Assembly: GCA_033964015.1 (NCBI GenBank)
Contig: JAWWUD010000057.1
Span: forward strand, 310,001-374,000
Reading direction: 5' to 3'
DNA length: 64,000 nt
DNA from: Scolanthus callimorphus
Taxonomy: Eukaryota; Cnidaria; Anthozoa; Actiniaria; Edwardsiidae
The first letter of the stretch is position 1, and each line of letters begins with the position of its first letter. The notes beneath the pieces were generated by a model. It saw only the letters and a list, made by a program, of their open reading frames with translations. It was not told the DNA's origin and searched no databases. The position numbers and the translations under genes are program-made. Below, in pieces: positions 48,123-60,593 of this stretch.

Positions 48123-48405
48123 CTTGGGATCCACCGACTCTTCTTACCACAGGCAACCGTCATCTACCTCTAAACCTGAAATTTCTTTCAAGATGAAAAC
48201 TGGAAGAAAAGCTGGAAAAAATAGTCTCTATGCTAGAATTGTATATGTCTATACCGTTTCCTTGTCTTCTTGTGTCAAAATAAAAAGCAAACAAACAAAC
48301 AAAAGGCAAAGAAAAATATTTAAAAAAAGTTTGTTTTGATTTGATGGTCACCCTGTGCATTTGTTTGCGTGCACAGCATGTGAGCGAGGCTCTTGCTGAA
48401 TCAAA
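48123..48405. promoter_or_regulatory. Probable bidirectional promoter, STAMBP / RUFY
   Basis: The two start codons face away from each other across 283 bp, which must hold both 5' leaders and at least part of both promoters unless upstream non-coding exons exist. Start contexts are good on both sides (AAGATGG for STAMBP, AAAATGG for RUFY). An A-rich CAAACAAACAAACAAAAGG stretch lies near the middle; no TATA box is clear. Confidence 0.6.
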
Positions 48406-51400
48406 ATGGCGACTGCGGGGACAGAAGAAGAAGAAACAACAGAAACTTCCAACAGATTACTAATTCGCACACTATCGAACTCAGGTTCCCTGCCGAGAAT
48501 GAAGCGCGAGATACACTGGAAAACCGAGAGGTCGAATTTATTGAATATTGCCAAACTGTGCATCAAAAATCTTATCGAATCAGCTCTTGAGGTTGGCAAA
48601 GTCATCGGAGAAGAACATGAGCCTTTTCAACAGTTCTTTGTTGTTGCTGAAAACATCCTTAGACATGGGCTGAAATGTAAGTGTTCTTTGATTATTTAAG
48701 TAGCAGCTGGTTTTCTGTGCCACTTGGATATGAACTCTTTTGCATTTCACCTTCATCAGCAAGGAAAAGGAAAATGTTGCACCCTGCAAAGTACAGCAGC
48801 TCATCCAATACCTATGCTTTCAATAACTTCTTAATTCTCTCATCAGTGAAGCGGAATCTCTTGGGTCAGAGGCGAGACTACTGGGGTCCCCTGGAATCCC
48901 TAGAGAGGATCTCCTCAGATGCTTCTGAGATCACTAACAGTGTCAGGAACCTGCCTAGTATTAAGTGAGTTACGTAGGCTATTGATGATATTCATTCTTG
49001 GATGAAAACACATGATAAGCATGCACCTTATCTTATATCTTACTCAGGGACGTCAACCCCAGGACTTCAAAAATCTGCATACCGCCTTGAAGTGGCAAAA
49101 TTTCCTAACTAACTCATACCATTTTCTTCTAAAATACAGAAAATAGTGTGAGAACATCAAAACATTCTATTCTTGTTGTGGTTTTGTCTAATGTGAGCTG
49201 TTCTAAAGAAAGAGTGCCATATGTGTTTTTGTTGAGCTAAGTTTCATATAATTTTCTTCTAGTGTTTTGTGTCAGCACTCATTTTGGCTCTCTCTTCCAA
49301 TGTTCGCTGGTACAAGTCTGAAGTGATTGATTTGTGTAATAACAACATCAGAAATGGTTGTTGTCCTTTTTTGTGACACAAAAATATTGTGTCAGTGATT
49401 GTAGCTGCCTTTAATCTTGCTGATTGTTTTTTGTTTCATCCTTTGCACTAATATTGTCATTCTTGCTGGCTCGGTTGGGGAATTATTAAAAGTGTTCTCT
49501 GAAACGTGTTCTGCACCTCTGTGGTGTTCAGTTCTGGAAAATAACCTTCTTGTTCACAATATCACTCTAAGTATTGTTTTGTTTTAAAGAAAGGTATCAA
49601 AACCTGGCATTGGTATGTGTTTGGAAGAGGCAAGCAGTAAGCCTTTGTGTAGGCTACTGAAAATGCAGTTCTCTAATATTGGTTATTAATTTTGATGAGA
49701 TATTTTCCATTTTTCCTAACTAGATCCAACCATGGTCGAGGAAGGGCCTGGCTTAGACTAGCACTCATGCAAAAAAAACTTGCTGACTACATGAGGATTA
49801 TGGTAGAACACAAGGCTGTTATGGCGTAAGTGGTCAGGTTTAATTGTCATGCCAGGACAAAAAGTTATGGCAGGATTGTGAAATCTGAAGGTGCAGACAA
49901 TTTACTGGAAGATGCACACCTCCACATCCCATTAGATGTCCTGCATATTAGGCAGGATTGGAAATTGGAAAGGATTTGAAATTCCAGAGGGTGGGGGATG
50001 GGGGGTCAATTTACGTGTCAATTTCTTCCATACAAATGTAGCCTGCTTAGCAAGTGCAAAGGAAAGGGGAGAGAAAAGGGAAAAGGGAGAGAACGGGTGT
50101 GTCCCCAGCGACGCGCGCAGCCCTTCTGGTCCTTTTCCCTTTGTGCTTGCTACGCTGGCTAATACAAATGCTTACGTATTTTCCTTTGGAAATTTCAGAG
50201 GGGTGGGGGGGGAGTCACTTTGAACACCCTTCTGTGGGGGGTGGATATTTTTTGGAACCACATGTCAATTAAGCTTTGGATCAGATGCACCATATAGATA
50301 AATTTTATAAACTCCATATCATAAATTGATTATCCATTTTATACAGGGAATGGTATGAGAGTAATGCAGTGCTGATGCAAGAGGAAGGGGTCATTATTGC
50401 TGGTTTGCTTGTTGGCATTAATGTCATTGACTGTAACTTTGATCTCAAAGGAGATAATCTTGATACTTGGGTAAGGATGAACCAAATGCACTTGATGTTA
50501 TTTATTGTGTACAAATCGTATATGGTATTTTATAGAAATAATGTGCCTATTCAGGTCACAAGCCTTAGGATGGTTCTTTAAAGTGGGTGTTACTTTATCC
50601 TGCAGAGGTCCCATCTTGTCCTGTATCCCAGTCTATACTAGGCAGGATTTCAATTGGGCAACCTGTTGGATTCCACCTGTCTTAGGCAGTATGGCTGGAA
50701 TCCCACCTCTTCTTGAGGGAGCCAGCTGGGATAGCCAAAATATCCCACCTACATTGTATGCAGTACCCAGTCCCCAGTGATCTGAGAAAACGTCCAAGTT
50801 TATTTAGTATGCATTTGTTATTATGTTTCAGTCTGCTGTGTTAGACTTAAGTCTCTACCTGAAAGAGGGGAACTATCTTGAAAAGACTACAGAGGATGAA
50901 ACAAAGAAGTAAGTGGGTTGAAATAGCTGCAGTGTGGACATCATTCTATTGAAGAAGTTATCAATGTTTTATAGCACATGACCTTACTGTGGAGTTCAGC
51001 AGTTTTTTTCTGCATTGTCAATCAATGTGAACTGATTGACCCAATGAGATCCTTGCACAGCTTTGTCCAATACTGTTGCTTTGACTTCTCTTGAGAGATA
51101 TGGCCTGATTGCACTAGGCAAAAACTGAGCAACAGTCTGATTGGCTCACATGTTTGATTGACATCACAAAAAAAGAAGCCCAGGCATTCAATGTTATGGC
51201 CATACTGTACTGGATTGAATGTTAACTGAGAGAGCTGTAAAAGTGAAATTATATGAAGATTTCACACAATTTGTATTTTCCTATGCAGAACTGACCCTGG
51301 CGGTACAACAGACCTGACTGTTCTAATTGATCAGAAAACCTACCTTGAAGAGGTCAACAAGAGCTTGAGGTAAACTTATTTTGTAAGGCATTACTGATTA

Positions 51401-54400
51401 TTCCAATCACAATAGTTTATAGTGTAATCTAAAATTGTCTTAAAGAGAATATGCAAGTTTCCCTTCTATTAAAGTTTGATATTACTGTCAAGCTCTTTTC
51501 TTGGAAAGAAAAAAAACTAATAGTAAGTCTTCATTACTTACCTGGAAAGTCAGTCATTTATTCTGACCTACATGTATGCTTGTAATGAAAAGTTTGAAGA
51601 ACAAAATAAATTATAGGTTCTGCCTTTGAAGGCAATTTAAGGATCTCCATGTGTCTGTTTTCAGATTATTGTTAAGTTAATGATTTTGTTTTTCCAGCTC
51701 CTCTGTAAGTGATCTGCAAAGCAGAATGAAAACGCTACTGAATTCAAATGATGAGCTCATAACCCAGGTAAATCCTGACAAGACATTAAAAGGGCAGACT
51801 CACCTGTCCATAATGCATTACTTTGTTTTTGTTTGCATGACTCATTACATCAGAAACTCTGACTTAATACTGAGTACAGCTACTAGGGCAGATTTTGTAT
51901 GGCTGTGAAAAGTGCCGCAACACGGCGTGGCATGGTCACAGTCATGGCATGGAACCTGGCCTGCTGTAGATATAGAATGAAATCATGTAGTTGCAGCATG
52001 GTCTGGCTGTGGCGTGGCACAACTTTGTTGTGGCACTTTTCACAGTCATGCAAAATCTGCTCTATTACAAGTTTTTCTCTCATTTGTATGGAAAAATTTG
52101 CTAAGCTGAGAAATAATAAAAGCTTTTTTGTCAAGTCTCTGAATTTTAATGGTATTGATAATATGAAGCAGTGCATTATGGGTAAGGTGAGATATCGGAA
52201 GAGGTTGGGTACCTGTCAAAAGACACTCGCTATCTGGTTAATGTCTTTAACACTTAAAATGTGACTGACATTGCCTGGGCTAGCTGCTTCCTTCTCCAAA
52301 TGGCTTGGTCTTGGTTGGCATGCTACATTCTCTTAGATCTTGGGTAATAAATTAATAATATGATTGGCAAAGCTAGAGATTCTGTACAAGATTTTGCATG
52401 TATATCTTCATCAAGTGCCCCTGAGTGGCAAACGTATTGTATTCTGTTGTGTTTCCAGCTAACTGCAGAGAGGCAATCCTTGGCAACAGTAACTGAACAG
52501 AAAGACAAGCTCAAGGCAGAGAATGATAAGATGAATCAAGCTAGTGCTAAAAAGATTCAGGTGATAGAGCAAGTTGGAATTGTTGTGGCTCCAAAGTTTT
52601 GACTTTACTGATTTATTTATGTTGATGCCCTCAGCTTGCACAGGCAGATATTGATGTAGAACGAGAAACATATCAGAAATCAAGGTAATCAAGTGTAATA
52701 ATGCAGTCCATGCGACCCTGGTTTTGTGAGAAGGAGCGACATCGCATAAGCAGATCAAAACATTTTGAATTGTTTTCTCATTCTATTGTGTGACACTCTA
52801 TTGTTTTTGCTCTCCAATCAGCCAATGAGAATATGAGTTATGTTGCATTGCCAACCCGGGGGGTACTCCACTGATTTTTGTTAGGTGTGTGCTGCCGAGG
52901 TTTCCAAAACCTGACCCTATCAGAGACAAAAAATCCTCGTTTTTTATACCCTACCATAGACCTACAGTTAAAATTGTATAGCCTACCACAGACCTAAAGT
53001 TAGTCACCAGTGTGCTCCAGTTGGTTGCGATCAAAGGGGAATTTTGTGAATATGTAAAGGTTTTAAAATAAACTGTCTTTATCACTAAAATGCGACACAA
53101 CTTTGATCAAAATTTGTTTGTAGGGTACCATACTGAAATACCCACCCAATTAGCGACAAAACAAGCCAAAAACCATACCCTCACAGACCTCAGGAGCCCA
53201 AAAACCATACCCTATATGGCGGCACATACCCGTATACCATATATGAGGGAGTACCCCCCTGGGATTGCCAATCATTCCAAACAATTGAGCACCATTTTTT
53301 TCAAATCTCATAAGAAAATCTTGTCTATGTCAACTGGAAACAGGGTTTGACTAGTAAAAACGTGGTCCAAGGAACGTTTCATTTTGGCAAACAATCCTTA
53401 GTGCACCATGTGGTGAGATGAGCTGAGTGGTTGTTTTTGCATGGCCTGTCTATTTATTTATGGCCTGTCTCGTTATGTTCCTATAGGGAAGGCCTCAATG
53501 AAATGTATGATGCTGCTCAAAAGCAACTTGACACAGAGATGCAGTTGAGAAAGGTGAGTGAATTGCAGAGACTGACATGTATCAACAGTAGAATGAGCCT
53601 AAATGTTCAGTACCGTAGCGCTTACAGGGACCGGGAGGGGGGCCGTCCCCCCCCCCCCCCCCCCCCCCTTTTCCCCAAACAATCCTTTAAACTCCCGATT
53701 TTGCACCCTGCATATCAAAGTTCCCCAAAACATGCCGGTAAGTTCACATGCTGGGCTCTAAATTTTCGCAGCACTTCGCACGCAAAAGAGGTTTACACGT
53801 TCCCTAAAAACTGGCGTGTATTTTATATGTCGTGCCCCCAGGTTTTGGAGTCTTGCTACGGCCCTGTTGTTGCTCCGTAATAAAATAGGTTGACATAATA
53901 AATAGGTTGACATGTTTTGGTAAAACCAAGGAGATACACGATTTGTTTTCCGAGGACGTACGCGAAGGTTCTTTTAGTAACCTTAAGGCTTGCACTTACG
54001 TTGCTATGATTTACACTTGTTTTGACTTTGCGTCTTGCACTTGTGTTCGTATGTAAAACAGCCCTAAGCATGACACTTACTTGCTGATGTTTAGGAGACA
54101 GAGCGAGAGCTAGAGATGATGAAATGCATGAAAGAGGAGAGTGAAGTGGCCATGAGATTGCTGGAGAAGGACATCCATGACAAGCAGGATACTCTGATTG
54201 TACTCAGAAGACAACTGGACGACATCAAGAAAATAAACCTAGACCTACACAGACGGCTACAGGTATGCCATTGATAGTCTGTAAGAATCAAAGCGAGAAT
54301 CCGTTGATCAAGTTTGAAAATTAATAGCGGCAGTTACATGTGGATTTAGGTTTTCATTCAATATCAGTACTAAATGAAATACAAACAATATGGACGATAA

Positions 54401-57400
54401 TAGGCGTAACGCGAAAAAAGACAGTTAAATAGGCCATGTTCGAATTACGCTCTAATGCCTACAAATAATAACCTCAAGTTGAGGCTCTCCTAAATTTACT
54501 GTAAATGTATTAGAACTTGGAGTGAGCCTCGATTTGAAGCATTGGAGCGTAACTCGAACCTGGGCTATTTCCAGCCCTGTTTAGTTGGACTACATGACTA
54601 TGTAACAGCTTCCAGTTTTCAGAGTATTACATACATCATCATATTATTACTATGATGACGATATGATCATCATCATATTAACGTTGGGCATCGTAAAAAA
54701 ATCGATTATCTCCCTGAAGTACTTTCCACTCATCAGAGTCCTTTTCGAAGGTTTAAGGCAATTCGACATGGGGCCTACCAGGACGTGCCATATTAAGTGT
54801 TTCTACTTATCTCTCGTCAGACATGTGAGTCGTCTAACCGACAACACATGGAAAAGTGGTCTTCACTGGAGGAGAACTGTGCTCGCCTCATGAGCCAGAT
54901 CAAGGAACAGGAACAATTGTAAGTGGTAATTGTAAGATTCACCAAGAATGGGGGGTTTCCGTATGTTCCTCCTGTTTTGTCCGTTCAATTCTCGGGTTTT
55001 ATTGTGAGTCGCAATTCTTGGGAATTTAGAGGGGCTGTGTTAGGTTGTTTTGGTCAGTTCGCAATCCAATTCCATCCGCTCCATAACACACGAAAATACT
55101 CCAAAAAGTAAAATACTATAGAAAGGTTTAACAAACTTGGACTTGGAATTAGACTCCTTAAACGTTTCCTACAGTACATTAACCCTACACTCGTGATACT
55201 GCGCCAGCCCTTTAAATGCTTCGTTCCTTAGAGGTAGCTCCATGTGGTTCCGACTTACTCTGCTGAACTACATTCTACAGGCTGAAAGAAACGATAGCAG
55301 AGAAGCTGAACACAGAGGAAGCAGTGGAGGAACTCCGTAACAGGGTGTCTGATGTTGAAAGTGAAAGGTATTTCTTCTAATATCTTATCCAATCGCAATA
55401 AACTAAATGGAACTGCTGGTGCAGTTCGTGGTAATGGGCTCTCAAACGTGGATGATGTGGTGGCCCTATACTCTACGCAAAACCTATCCAGACATCTTTC
55501 TTTAGCATCAGTACTATCAGATATTTCCTCGTGAAATTGCCAGCATATTAATACCAAGTTATTTCAAATCATAGGCTGGCACTAGAGACGAACCTAAGGA
55601 TAGAACGAGAATGGCGGACAAATCTACAAGAAGAACTTCACAAGGAAAAGGAGCGGGCTGGCGCCATGCAGCACAGCTTGAAGCAATTGGAAAACTTGAA
55701 AAAGGTAAGTCAAGAAGGGGGAGTAAATGAAGAGAATCGTGTAAATTTTCCTCGTACCCCTGCCAGATACTTCAACCGGAGTTGATAGAGGCAACTAAAG
55801 ATTTCCGGGATGGCTAGCGGAAACGGTTCCTTAAAGAGCCTGTGTCAGCCGCCATTTTGACAGCATAGCAACATACCAAGTCCGAGAAAGCATCCATTTC
55901 CATCGGCTGATTTAGAGAATATAGAGCAATGTTCTCAATTGAATTTGGTAAATCAAATCTGAAACTTTGTTTTTAGGTGTTTATTAAGAGATTTCTACAT
56001 GTAATTCATCTTCTAATATCGAACGAAAACAATAACAAAGGAGTGGCTGACACAGGCTCTTTAACGGGCGCTGGCGATGGTGACTTTCACTATTTCTTCC
56101 GACAGCCTATCGTTACAGTGCACCCATGTTAACAGTATCCACTCATGACTTGGGCCGCGAAACACACTTCAAGTGGGGATGAAGGATGCTAATAAGCATC
56201 ACAAAAGTGCGGGCGTTGACGTACACAAATGTGGACATTTTTTGAAAAATGTGTGTGCGCCGGGGGGAGGGAGGAGTAGCCTCCTTCCCTCCCTGGCCCC
56301 TGCTGAGCATGGGGAGGGGGATCTCTTATTTCCTCAGACGTGGAAGTCACCCTTTTTGCTTGTGCCCCTACCAGGAATACCAAGTCCTCCTTGAGAGAAA
56401 CTCATCGCTGAAGAAAATTAACACAGAACAAGAGACGGTACGTACAGGATTTGTCATATCAAAAGCAACGAATGGCTGGGCTGGATTAAAGGGACAGGGT
56501 CACCTATAGGACACGCAAAAATAATTGTTGTCACAAAATACAAAAATATTCTCTGAAATTGAAAGGTGGTGTAATAACTTGAATGGTGGTGCCCTAACTT
56601 GAATGAAGCAGTATAGATAATTTCATGGGATTACGATGAAGGATTGCTAAAATTTGAGCTTAAGATGGAACATTAAGTATGTTTGAAAAAAAGATTGAGG
56701 TAAAAAAAATCGATTTAAAATGAGTCGGATTTCTTCATGAATGCTGTAATTACAATCCACTAATATCTTTGCAATCCAACATCGACAATGATCTCAGATT
56801 TTCACCATATCAAGTTAAGGTGACTCATTCAAAATTCAAAATGCACCCAACTGTGTCTAGAGCGCAAATCTGGGTCGCCAAACTCAAGGCTATAACGTTT
56901 GTGTCTTTTCCTCTATTGTTATAATTCTTTTTTCAAATCCTACCTTAATGATGTATAAATAAGTTCTTAATAACCGATCTTCTTGGAAACATTTTCAGAA
57001 GTCACAATCTAATTTTTGTGAGGCCCTAATTTCATATTCAGGTCGTACTAGAAAAAAAAAGTTGCCGTGTTTTTTTTTTCAATAGCAGTCACGCTCCGAA
57101 AATAGCAATTGTCTGATTAAGTCCCTATGGAACATAAAAACTTGCTATGATAAAAGCTTTCTTTGTTCGCTGATTAGAGTAGGCCTAAATGTGCTCCCCC
57201 TGGCGAAACGTCAGATTTCATTACCATTCATAAGCAAGAGAGCTTCAAATCTGCGTGCAAGACTAGAGGGTGAATGTCGTAACTTGGTCAAATTTGGTTA
57301 CTACGTTTTACCAATGCCCCAAGCTTTCGTCTATATAAATCTTAGCAAGAAATTATACGTAATAACGACACATTTTAACGCGACATTCTTGTAATAAATT

Positions 57401-60060
57401 CATTGCGCTTTCACGATTTCTTTCCTCGGTAGATAATTTTCCAACATTTTAGTAGTTCATGGTGTTTACAATCTGACCTTCGGTAAAGTTTAATACGTTA
57501 CTATACAATATAGTGCCGAAGGAAGAGCCCCAAATAATGAGTTTTCGGAGCACTATTAAAATTCAATTTTCCAACATTTTAGTAGTTCATGGTGTTTACA
57601 ATCTGACCTTCGGTAAAGTTTAATACGTTACTATACAATATAGTGCCGAAGGAAGAGCCCCAAATAATGAGTTTTCGGAGCACTATTAAAATTCAATTCA
57701 AGCCAAGCTGAATGAGCCTTCTAATTTGGCCAAAGTCGACGGCATTTTTATTACCGTTTCTGTTCCGACGAATTTTCTGTAACTTAGCTCGATTTGAGAT
57801 TACTTCAACTGGAATCGATTCCTGGAGTTTGAGCCAAAAAAACCGGCAAATTTTTTTTCTAGTACGACCTGAATATGAAATAAGGGCCTCACAACAATTT
57901 TGATTGTGACTTCTAAAAATGTTTCCAAGAAGATCGGTTATTAATAACTGATTTATACATCATTAAAGTAGGATTTGAAAAAAGAATTATAACAATAGGG
58001 GAAAAGACACAAAAGTTATAGCCTTGAGTTTGGCGACGCAGATTTGCGCTCTAGACACAGTTTGGTGCATTTTGAATTTCGAATGAGTCACCTTAAAAGT
58101 ATTCTTCACAAATTTGAGTTGTTATTTTATAATTGGTGTTGTTAAAATATTGATGTTTTCCACCAACGACTGGAAATTTTAATAAAAACAGTGTCCATGT
58201 ATTTTTTTATGCAGGCGCTAGTAGAGATGGGATCCACGTTAAGCAGGTGTGTTCTTCTACTGTAATGTATTCTTGCGTGGCATATGAAAATGGGCTGTTT
58301 GCTGGTATTGCGTGACATGTTTACTGCCATTTTCGTTCAATGCTGATGCGTGACGAATTTTTCGCAATAAAATATTTTAGGTTGTTTATGTTGTGGTGGG
58401 TAACAGTAGACCTCATGCACTCCATTTCTTTTTTGTGTCGGGCGTTCTACCCTTCCATGCCGTGAAACGTCTTAATACAAATTGCACCAACTAAGAGGTC
58501 GGTTTATTTGAAAGGTATACGTGCCTGATTATTTGTTATTCTTTTGATCTGACAGCTCTCAGCAAAAGGTAGAGGAGATGAAAGAAGTGACACAAACTAT
58601 GAAGGTAACCTTGGTATTGAGTAATGTTGAAATGACTGTAGTAAAATCAATCGCAAAGTGATTGCACCAATTCTGAGACCCCGTCCACTGGTATCCGGAT
58701 ATTTCTCCGTATTTAGAAAAAAATCCGCGTCCATACGGACCGTATTTAAATCGTATTTTCCCGTCCTCACGTATACGCGAAAACGATTCCAACGCGCAAG
58801 ACTTCACCTCTCGGGCATGCGCAGTGCTCTGGACCCTAACTTTGACGTCATCGTAAATGAAAACCTCCATTTTCGACCGTTTGCAACGTTCTCGTCTCTC
58901 TCCCAACATCATTTTGTGCCGATAACGTCATAGAAGGTTGTGCGCTAATGCTTAATTATATATGTTATACCTTGTGTAGCCTTCTGTTAATACTGAGCTG
59001 CTGTGTGTCTTTGTTGCAGGAAATGAAGTGGACAGAGGACAAGGAAGCGATGACCTGTCAGCAATGTGAGCAGCCATTCTCGCTCTCAAGACGAAAGGTA
59101 ATGACGTGTTAGACTTTGTGTCCTAAGGCTGATGTCTGTTCTGGCAAGGAAGAAGAGAAGGGAAAAAATGACTTCGTGTGATCAGGTCTTGTAAAGGCCC
59201 ATTCACACGCCTCGATTTTCAGCTGCGATTTGTGGCGATCCCATGGCGATGCCATATTGCGCGATGTGAATGGCCGGCGATCTTATGGCGATTTCAATTG
59301 CGATGTCGCCGCGACGCCGCAGACGTTTTTGAACATGTTCAAATTCCACTGCGATACGGGTGCGATTTCTTCAGATCGCAAGCAGACGGACAAATATCGC
59401 AGAGCCAAATCGCCGGTCGTTTACACCGCACGATACGACGTCGACGATCGCCGCAAAAATCGCAGCTAAGATCGCGCCGTGTGAACTGGTCTTAAAGAGA
59501 TTCAACTACTTTTTCAGACTTGAAAAAGATATATAAATTTAAAGATGGTTGTGAGTGGCGCCATTGGGGCCCAGCGTAATTCAGCTTACGAGCTGCAAGT
59601 TTGGGGAGTCGGTCGCGAACACTTTTAGGCATTGCCTAAATCTGTATATAACATTTGTCAAGTGATAACGGAATGGATATGACTTGGTGGTAATGGATTC
59701 CTCGACTCGATGGGTTGAGTCAAAGGTTTTGCAATCAATTTCATTGGATACTTCTATACAACGTACGGAATGATAATATTAGCTGGAACACTTTGAGCGT
59801 CATTAAACCTCGATCCTTCCATTAGCGTAGATGAATGTGAAAACAAATTTAGGACCTTTAAAGGGCAGGTTCGTACAGAGCAGTACGCAAATGGCAAACT
59901 AAACCTGACTTGTTACCTTTACCAGCATCATTGCCGTAACTGTGGAGGGATCTACTGTCATCCGTGCTCTAATAACACCATGCCTCTGCCGTCATCAGCC
60001 AAGCCAGTGCGCGTGTGCGATAGATGTCATACTAGTCTGTTACAACGCTACCAGAGATGA
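48406..60060 (+). CDS. RUFY: RUFY-family protein (RUN + coiled coil + FYVE), 19 exons
   Basis: Endosomal adaptor that binds PI3P through FYVE and small GTPases through the RUN and coiled-coil parts. Exons: 48406-48676, 48847-48964, 49724-49825, 50347-50470, 50832-50908, 51289-51369, 51698-51767, 52459-52560, 52635-52684, 53487-53553, 54095-54262, 54821-54918, 55281-55367, 55575-55704, 56375-56437, 58215-58246, 58556-58604, 59020-59097, 59926-60060; total 633 residues plus stop, all phases consistent, no frameshift. The RUN domain occupies about residues 40-190 ([45 protein letters not shown]). A heptad-rich coiled coil follows (about 225-560). FYVE residues 567-625 show WTED, RRKHHCRNCG and RVCDRC with all eight zinc cysteines (576, 579, 592, 595, 600, 603, 620, 623). 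Closest to RUFY1/2/3; paralog not assigned. Exon 2 has an alternative acceptor 87 bp upstream. Confidence 0.96.
49953..50265. mobile_element. G-rich palindromic MITE, family A
   Basis: Blocks GGAAATTTCAGAGGGGTGGGG and GGATATTTTTTGGAACCACAT match the right ends of the elements at 6.3-6.8 kb and the half element at 18405-18456. The core also holds a paired AGGGGAGAGAAAAGGG / CCTTTTCCCTTT section. It is in RUFY intron 3. Confidence 0.55.
51884..52064. mobile_element. MITE with TAGGGCAGATTTTGTATGGC ends
   Basis: The inverted ends match at about 30 of 33 bases (TAGRGCAGATTTTGYATGRC, then TGTGAAAAGTGCC). It is 181 bp in RUFY intron 7. Confidence 0.75.
53648..53668. repeat. Poly-C tract in RUFY intron 10
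   Basis: A run of about 20 C within a diverged dispersed repeat (about 53620-53875). A long open frame across it continues exon 10 but loses all coiled-coil character after the GTGAGT donor, so it is intronic. Confidence 0.7.
56815..58096. mobile_element. 1.28-kb TTAA-flanked foldback element
   Basis: The ends TTAAGGTGACTCATTC and GAATGAGTCACCTTAA are perfect inverts, and homology continues as arms of about 260 bp. The centre contains a perfect 130-bp tandem duplication (57437-57566 and 57567-57696). No transposase. It occupies most of RUFY intron 15. Confidence 0.9.
58675..58952. mobile_element. Dispersed MITE-like repeat
   Basis: It begins GAGACCCCGTCCACTGGTAT, resembling the CCGTCCACACG end at 38.3 kb. 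Its other end (CCGATAACGTCATAGAAGGT) resembles the right end of the 32.9-kb MITE. It may be a composite. It is in RUFY intron 17. Confidence 0.5.
59192..59494. mobile_element. MITE with TTCACACG ends
   Basis: TAAAGGCCCATTCACACGCC at the left and CGTGTGAACTGGTCTTA at the right are imperfect inverts. The GATCGCNGCAAAAATCGCAGC and CAGCTGCGATTTGTGGCGAT arms pair. The plus-strand open frame inside is not a gene. It is in RUFY intron 18. Confidence 0.65.
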
Positions 60061-60158
60061 CGACCAATCAGAGCACAGTAGCACATCGTTCTGTGTTAGG
60101 TAGTGATTGGAGAGAGACATGTACTGAATACGACAAATTGCATTGACGTCACAAGCGT

Positions 60159-60520
60159 TAGCCTGCGAAAGCCGACACCACTTAGCGCTCGTCGAAAGAG
60201 ACTCGCAAAGAGGCGCCTGCACGCTCAAGCCAAACATTCCATACTGATGACGTATTCTGACCCAGATCTGGTCAGAAGAATTACGTGGCCATTTTAACTT
60301 TGTTGCATCTTTTTTCGTCTTATTTGAATACCTTACCATAAAATGCTTTTTATGCTATAACAATTAAATATCAAATAGTCAAACTGGCCACGTAATACTT
60401 CTGACCAGATCTGGGTCAAAATACGTCATCTGTATGGAATGTCTGGCTTGAGCGCGCAGACACCTCTTTTTGAGAGTCTCTTTCGACGAGCGCTAAGTGG
60501 TGTCGGCTTTCGCAGGCTAC
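60159..60520. mobile_element. MITE, TAGCCTGCG family, copy 2
   Basis: The inverted arms start TAGCCTGCGAAAGCCGACAC and extend about 150 bp on each side. A perfect 8-bp target duplication ACAAGCGT flanks it (60151-60158, 60521-60528), suggesting a hAT-like mobiliser. It inserted about 100 bp after the RUFY stop codon. Confidence 0.92.
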
Positions 60521-60587
60521 ACAAGCGTACGGGCAACCGCAAGTTTTCATAATGTTTAGTAAAAAATATCCAAAATTGAAAAGATGA

Positions 60588-60593
60588 AATAAA
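60588..60593 (+). terminator. Candidate RUFY polyadenylation signal
   Basis: AATAAA downstream of the RUFY stop and just beyond the MITE. The insertion may have displaced it from its original position. It is a motif match only. Confidence 0.35.

Noticed and set aside
53431..53880. 149-codon plus-strand frame overlapping RUFY exon 10
   Set aside because: Only 53487-53553 is coding; after the GTGAGT donor the frame runs into a dispersed repeat with a poly-C tract.
59178..59495. 105-codon frame between the last two RUFY exons
   Set aside because: It coincides with a palindromic MITE; the FYVE finger reads correctly only by splicing 59097 to 59926.
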